Assembly (NCBI GenBank): GCA_002307245.1
Contig: DBTW01000196.1
Location: 29,681 to 39,282, forward strand
Source: Spirochaetaceae bacterium UBA1306
GTDB lineage: Bacteria; Spirochaetota; Spirochaetia; Treponematales; Rectinemataceae
Direction of reading: 5' to 3'
Length of the DNA: 9,602 bases
Shown: positions 6,345 to 9,602 of the stretch, piece after piece
Position numbering within the stretch: position 1 is the stretch's first letter
Layout of the letters: each line of letters opens with the position of its first letter
Program-made: the position numbers and the translations under genes
The notes under the pieces: generated by a model
The model's input: only the letters and a program-made list of their open reading frames with translations
The model's database searches: none
Told to the model about the DNA's origin: nothing

Positions 6345-6382
6345 GCCGGGGCGCAACCTTTCAAGAAAGGTTTCTCCCCGGC
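6345..6382. repeat. Two-part 38-base hairpin in the 6244-6475 spacer
   Basis: GCCGGGG (6345-6351) pairs with CCCCGGC (6376-6382). A symmetric 3x3 internal loop follows (CGC against TCT). The inner AACCTTTC (6355-6362) pairs with GAAAGGTT (6365-6372). In RNA the inner stem would be 7 bp with a 4-base loop. Neither strand has a T-run after the stem, so a classical intrinsic terminator is not supported. It may end transcription of the sua5 gene by another route or belong to a dispersed intergenic repeat family. The rest of the spacer holds AT-rich sequence at 6392-6430 and the promoter of the small gene. Confidence 0.55.
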
Positions 6383-6475
6383 GCCCCCTCTTCCAAAACA
6401 TTTAGCCAAAATAATTTACGCCAGTAATGAACGAACCCCGGAGCAGAGCTGCGAGGTATGCGACCCTCTTCCGAA

Positions 6476-7495
6476 TCACTTCTTCGAGGCCTTCTGCAGG
6501 CGGTCGTTTATCGCCGGCCCGAGGCCGCGGCCTGGAGCCCGCTCAGCCCAGATCTGGTCGAATCCTGCGCCGTCCAGTTCGTGGAGGGCGGCGAATAGCC
6601 CGGCCGCGGCTTCCACGAGATCGCCCGCCGGTGAAAGACAGCGGGCCTGGTCGAAGATTCCCTGGATCGCGGCGAGGCTTTCTGGCGTAGAAGGCCCGAT
6701 GAGAAGGGCGGCGGCCCGCCCCCTTGGTTTCGCCTGGCCGATGCGCCCCGCGCCGACCAGATAGAGGGGCGTGCGCGGCGCGTAGTGGCTCGCGAGGAGG
6801 CCGGGGCTCGCCGCGGCAACCGAGGCCGCCTCGGGCGCCGGGCTCGAGTCGATGGGGCCGATGACCGCTTCGATGGCCTCGGCGGGCATGCCTCCAGGCC
6901 TGAGCACGTGGGGAGGATCGACGGTCATATCGAGGACGGTCGACTCGACGCCCACCGCGCAGGGGCCTCCGTCGACGATGAAGTCTATCCGGTCCCCGAG
7001 GCCCTTCGCCACATGGGCCGCCGTCGTCGGCGAGAGGTAGCCGAAGGGATTGGCGCTCGGCGCGGCCACGGCCGTGCCCGAATAGGCGATGATCGCGCGC
7101 GCGACCGGATGCGCGGGCAGGCGCACGGCCACAGTGTCGAGGCCGCTCGTGACGATGTCCGGCACTTCCGCCCGGCGCGGCATCACGAGGGTGAGGGGCC
7201 CGGGCCAGAGGGCCTCCATGAGGAGCCGGGCCTTGGCGCCGGGGATCTCGGCCACGCGACCCACTTCGCCGATCGAGGCGACGTGGACGATGAGGGGATC
7301 GAAGCTCGGCCGGCGCTTGGCCTCGAAGATTCTCGCCGTCGCGCGCGCGTCGAAGGCGTCGGCGCCCAAGCCGTAGACCGTTTCCGTGGGAAAGGCGACG
7401 AGGCCTCCGCGAGCGATGCAGGCGCCCGCGCGTCGGAGGTTCTCGTCTGTCGGTTCGAGCAATTCCATAATCGGCGCTTGGGTACGCTCAACCAC
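6476..7495 (-). CDS. sua5: L-threonylcarbamoyladenylate synthase, Sua5 type
   Basis: The enzyme condenses threonine, bicarbonate and ATP to threonylcarbamoyl-AMP, the first step of t6A37 modification in ANN-decoding tRNAs. The 339 residues cover a YrdC domain and a Sua5 C-terminal domain. YrdC motifs are GGLVAFPTETVYGLGADA (30-47), KRRPSFDPL (60-68), WPGPLTLVMP (97-106), VAVRLPAHP (122-130), AAPSANPFGYLSPT (144-157), VESTVLDM (183-190) and RPGG (199-202). The Sua5 linker motif SPGLLASHYAPRTPL (230-244) matches the usual SPGM..RHYAP, and the C-terminus GRGLGPAINDRLQKA is typical. The start is GTG 7495, with GGAGG nine bases upstream inside the end of purE. ATG 7468 is the alternative but lacks a ribosome site. 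The 8-base overlap with purE implies coupled translation. Confidence 0.93.
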   Translation of the reverse strand: MVERTQAPIMELLEPTDENLRRAGACIARGGLVAFPTETVYGLGADAFDARATARIFEAKRRPSFDPLIVHVASIGEVGRVAEIPGAKARLLMEALWPGPLTLVMPRRAEVPDIVTSGLDTVAVRLPAHPVARAIIAYSGTAVAAPSANPFGYLSPTTAAHVAKGLGDRIDFIVDGGPCAVGVESTVLDMTVDPPHVLRPGGMPAEAIEAVIGPIDSSPAPEAASVAAASPGLLASHYAPRTPLYLVGAGRIGQAKPRGRAAALLIGPSTPESLAAIQGIFDQARCLSPAGDLVEAAAGLFAALHELDGAGFDQIWAERAPGRGLGPAINDRLQKASKK

Positions 7496-8024
7496 GCAAG
7501 TAGGCCTCCGGCCCCTCCGCCTCGAGCCTCTCGGCCTTGGCCAAGACCTCGGCTTCCAGGCGGGCGGCGAAGGAGGCTAGGCGGGCGGCCAGCTCGGGGC
7601 GTGAGGTGGCCAGTATGCGCGCCGCGAGGAGGCCGGCGTTGCGGGCCCCGTCGATCGCGACGGTGGCCACGGGGATGCCGCCGGGCATCTGGACTATGGA
7701 AAGGAGACTGTCGATCCCGTCCAGGGCCTTGGAACGGATAGGCACGCCGATGACCGGCAGCGTGGTCATGGCGGCGGTCATGCCCGGCAGGTGGGCCGCG
7801 CCGCCGGCGCCCGCGATAACGACCTCGAGGCCGCGGGCGGCCGCGCCCTTGGCATAGGCCGCGAGCCGATCGGGCGTGCGATGAGCGGAGACTATCGTCG
7901 TCTCGCACTCGATGCCGAGCTCGGCGAGGACCTTGGCCGCCTCGGCCATGACGGGGAGATCGGAATCAGAGCCCATGATCACGCCAACGAGGGCGGTACG
8001 GGAGGAGCCTGCGATTCTATCCAT
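7488..8024 (-). CDS. purE: PurE, N5-carboxyaminoimidazole ribonucleotide mutase (class I)
   Basis: PurE interconverts N5-CAIR and CAIR in de novo purine synthesis, working after PurK in class I systems. The 178-residue protein carries the family motifs GSDSDLP (18-24), SAHRTP (46-51), AGAGGAAHLPGM (71-82), PVIGVPI (90-96) and DSLLSIVQMPGGIPVATVAI (105-124). These are the class I pattern and not the AIR-carboxylase class II. No purK is visible in the window. The N-terminal extension MDRIAGSSRTAL before the first strand is a little longer than usual. The start ATG 8024 has no Shine-Dalgarno sequence, but TATCAT lies 6 bases upstream, so the message could be leaderless. The gene is translated into sua5 through an 8-base overlap and diverges from the membrane protein gene at 8106. 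Confidence 0.95.
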   Translation of the reverse strand: MDRIAGSSRTALVGVIMGSDSDLPVMAEAAKVLAELGIECETTIVSAHRTPDRLAAYAKGAAARGLEVVIAGAGGAAHLPGMTAAMTTLPVIGVPIRSKALDGIDSLLSIVQMPGGIPVATVAIDGARNAGLLAARILATSRPELAARLASFAARLEAEVLAKAERLEAEGPEAYLRG

Positions 8025-8030
8025 GGGCCG

Positions 8031-8036
8031 ATGATA
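8031..8036 (-). promoter_or_regulatory. Possible -10 box of purE, leaderless arrangement
   Basis: TATCAT on the minus strand ends 6 bases before the purE ATG, and no ribosome site is present. TAGCGC (8055-8060) lies 18 bases further upstream and is a poor -35 match. The call rests on the spacing and on a similar arrangement before the gene at 1306. Confidence 0.3.
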
Positions 8037-8047
8037 CGATCCGACGG

Positions 8048-8073
8048 GCCTTGCGCGCTAGCGGGCGCAAGGC
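8048..8073. promoter_or_regulatory. Perfect 9-bp dyad in the divergent purE / membrane-regulator spacer
   Basis: GCCTTGCGC (8048-8056) and GCGCAAGGC (8065-8073) are exact inverted repeats around an 8-base centre. The dyad lies between the purE -10-like box and the ribosome site of the gene at 8106, in the position expected for an operator of either gene. No T-run follows on either strand, so it is unlikely to be a terminator. Confidence 0.45.
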
Positions 8074-8105
8074 TAGAGTTCATGGAGATTTAGTGGAGGG
8101 CTTTG

Positions 8106-9077
8106 TTGGAGTCTCGCGTCGGCTTTCATCCCCTGGCCGCCATGCTCGCCGCATTCGGGGCCCTGCCCTTCCCCATCGTCACCCTGGTCCTCGGAGCGGG
8201 TTATTCCTCGGTGGATCCCTGCGTCTCGAGTCTGGTCCTCGACCATGGCCCGCCCCTGGCCCTGACTGCCTTCATCATCGCCGGGGCCGCCTATTACGCC
8301 CTGCTGCTCATCGACAGGCCCTGGCCGCTCGCCTTGGCCGGGGCTTTGGTCACGGGCGCGATCATAACGGCGACAGCATATTTCGGTGTCCATCATCACC
8401 GGGACTATTTCAGCGCCCTCTTCATGAATCCCATCGTGCTGTTCTGCCTCCTCCTTTATTGGTTCCAAGCCCATCCCGTCTATCTCTCGAAGCCAGGGTT
8501 CAAGGCCCTGGGCATCGCCGGCCTGTGCTTATTCTTGCTCTACGGCCTATGGATAATGATGATGGGATACGCCATATCGACCAGGACTGAGCCGCGCCCC
8601 CTCGAGGCGATACTGTACAACTCCTATAATGTCGTCCTCGATTTCATCCTGATGGTGCTCTCGCGCACGGTATACCTTCGTTCATTGCGAACGCTTGAAC
8701 TCAAGCCCGGCGGAGTCTTCCTGGACGGAGCCCCCGTGGACGCAGTGCTCGGCGAGCAGGAGACCTCCGTGCTCAGGGCCCTGATCGCGGAGCCCGAACG
8801 GCGCCTGGCCTGCGCCCGCCTGCAGGCCCTCCTCGACGAGGCGAAGCCCGGGCGCCATAGGCCCGAAGGATGCGCCGACTGCTCGCCGAAAGACGCCAAG
8901 GCCACCCTCTGCTCCGGCTACCGCGGTTTGTACAACCGCATCTTCGCGATAAAACGCCTCCTCGAGTTCCTCGAGGTCGGCACGATCCTCGCCCCGGAAA
9001 ATAAATTCGAGATACTGTCCGTGGGCTGGAAGCTGGTGCTCTTCGAGGGCGTGCGCGTGAAGAGCTCGAATAAATAG
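8106..9077 (+). CDS. Six-span membrane protein with C-terminal winged-helix-like domain
   Basis: I do not recognise this protein as a named family. The N-terminal 190 residues contain about six hydrophobic segments: near 10-28, 48-69, 73-95, 101-121, 133-156 and 169-189. The remaining 130 residues are soluble and should be cytoplasmic. Their layout resembles an OmpR/PhoB winged helix: strands around LKPGGVFLDGAPV, a first helix in LGEQETSVLRALIAEPERRL, a possible recognition helix in YNRIFAIKRLLEFLE, and a final hairpin FEILSVGWKLVLF. An insert between the helices holds Cys256, Cys259 and Cys269 (CX2CX9C), with Cys236 nearby, which could bind metal or sense redox state. GGAGG at 8095-8099 favours TTG 8106 as start (6-base spacing), with TTG 8103 as the alternative. 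The reading frame is solid; the DNA-binding role is inference from pattern only. Confidence 0.75.
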   Translation: MESRVGFHPLAAMLAAFGALPFPIVTLVLGAGYSSVDPCVSSLVLDHGPPLALTAFIIAGAAYYALLLIDRPWPLALAGALVTGAIITATAYFGVHHHRDYFSALFMNPIVLFCLLLYWFQAHPVYLSKPGFKALGIAGLCLFLLYGLWIMMMGYAISTRTEPRPLEAILYNSYNVVLDFILMVLSRTVYLRSLRTLELKPGGVFLDGAPVDAVLGEQETSVLRALIAEPERRLACARLQALLDEAKPGRHRPEGCADCSPKDAKATLCSGYRGLYNRIFAIKRLLEFLEVGTILAPENKFEILSVGWKLVLFEGVRVKSSNK

Positions 9078-9197
9078 AACGGTCAACGGCCTACCAGGCG
9101 GAGCCCTTCCCATCCCGGGCCGCAGCCTCGCGCAGTCGAAGATCGCGCTATAGGCCTTGTCGCCGAGGAAGTGGGCCCCCGACGAAAAGGACCTTAA

Positions 9198-9602
9198 TCA
9201 TTCCTCCGCGATCGCTGGCAGATCCTCGATATTAACGTGAGAGGTAGAAAGCTTGAAAAAGCCCATGGCGTTCTTCATGGACTCGGCCTGGCCCGAGAGC
9301 TCCTCGGCCATGGAGGCCAGCTCCTCGGCCGCCGAGGCGTTCTGCTGGATCACCTGGTCGAGCTGAGAGAGGGCGTTGCTGATCTGGCCCATGCCCGCGG
9401 TCTGCTCGCGCCCCCCCACGGAGATCTCCTGCACGAGTTCCGCCGTCCTGCGGATGTCCGGCACGATGGCCATGATCGCGCGGCCGGCATGCTCCGCCAC
9501 GTCGACGCTCGAGCCGGACAGGGAGGTGATCTCGCCCGCCGCGCCCTGGGAACGCTCGGCGAGCTTGCGGACCTCGGAGGCCACGACGGCGAAGCCCTTG
9601 CC
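9198..9602 (-). CDS. Methyl-accepting chemotaxis protein, C-terminal signalling part (cut by window edge)
   Basis: The visible 134 residues are the end of a chemoreceptor. They open with GKGFAVVASEVRKLAERSQG, the conserved stretch just after the hairpin tip that contacts CheA and CheW. The returning coiled-coil helix follows, including DIRRTAELVQEIS, GREQTAGMGQISNALSQLDQ and VIQQNASAAEELASMAEELS. The Gln/Glu pairs (for example QQNASAAEE) are typical adaptation sites methylated by CheR. The tail FKLSTSHVNIEDLPAIAEE lacks an NWETF-type CheR-tethering pentapeptide. Sensor, membrane spans and HAMP domain lie beyond the right edge. No ribosome site or promoter can be judged here. The family is certain; the ligand is unknown. 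Confidence 0.95.
   Translation of the reverse strand, partial: GKGFAVVASEVRKLAERSQGAAGEITSLSGSSVDVAEHAGRAIMAIVPDIRRTAELVQEISVGGREQTAGMGQISNALSQLDQVIQQNASAAEELASMAEELSGQAESMKNAMGFFKLSTSHVNIEDLPAIAEE

Noticed and set aside
6321..6350. A tRNA-like T-arm on the minus strand (GCTCGATTCCCGCTACAA) next to the 6345-6382 hairpin
   Set aside because: The stem does not close properly, and no acceptor, D or anticodon arm can be built around it. It is probably coincidence.
6051..6401. A minus-strand frame beginning MFWKRGRRGETFLERL
   Set aside because: It reads through the hairpin and the promoter of the 133-residue gene, then overlaps that gene in another frame. It has no convincing ribosome site.
9078..9197. 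The spacer read in the chemoreceptor frame after its stop (GAHFLGDKAYSAIFDCARLR), considered as a transposase or gene remnant
   Set aside because: The stretch is short and matches no family I can name. It continues into an obvious antisense shadow of the 8106 gene, and no inverted repeats or terminator are present.

Overview
The window is a GC-rich, gene-dense stretch of bacterial chromosome, roughly two-thirds G+C by eye, with strong G/C bias at third codon positions. Several proteins look like families I associate with Spirochaetes: a membrane-anchored PilZ-type protein, an Hsp70-substrate-domain/LysM protein, and a small conserved-looking hypothetical behind a flagellar-sigma-like promoter. 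A chemotaxis receptor and a PilZ-type protein also fit a motile diderm. A high-GC spirochaete is my best guess, but it is an inference from protein style and not from a marker gene.

Layout. Positions 1-485 (minus) hold the N-terminal part of a PilZ-family-like membrane protein, cut by the window edge and driven by a near-consensus sigma70-type promoter. Divergent from it, 573-2423 (plus) carries a CPBP-family intramembrane protease, an unknown 121-residue protein, and a class I SAM-dependent methyltransferase that overlaps the unknown gene by one base. Positions 2495-5855 (plus) form a cell-wall pair. The first gene encodes a bitopic protein joining a cytoplasmic DnaK-like substrate-binding beta-domain to a periplasmic LysM domain. 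The second encodes a Slt-type lytic transglycosylase whose start codon lies in the loop of a perfect 12-bp hairpin. A convergent small gene (5842-6243, minus) overlaps the end of the transglycosylase gene.

The 232-base spacer 6244-6475 is the longest gene-free stretch. It contains a sigma28-like promoter and a two-part 38-base hairpin. Next come purE and a sua5/tsaC-type gene (8024 down to 6476, minus), overlapping by 8 bases as a coupled pair for purine synthesis and tRNA t6A modification. Divergent from purE, 8106-9077 (plus) encodes an unusual protein with about six membrane spans and a C-terminal winged-helix-like domain carrying a cysteine cluster. A perfect 9-bp dyad lies between the two. 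The 120 bases at 9078-9197 show no convincing gene or terminator. The right edge cuts a methyl-accepting chemotaxis protein (9198-9602, minus), leaving its C-terminal signalling part.

No rRNA, tRNA, CRISPR array, insertion sequence or phage gene was seen. The most interesting items are the Hsp70-SBD/TM/LysM fusion, the hairpin with a 7-codon mini-ORF at the transglycosylase start, and the membrane protein with a possible DNA-binding tail.
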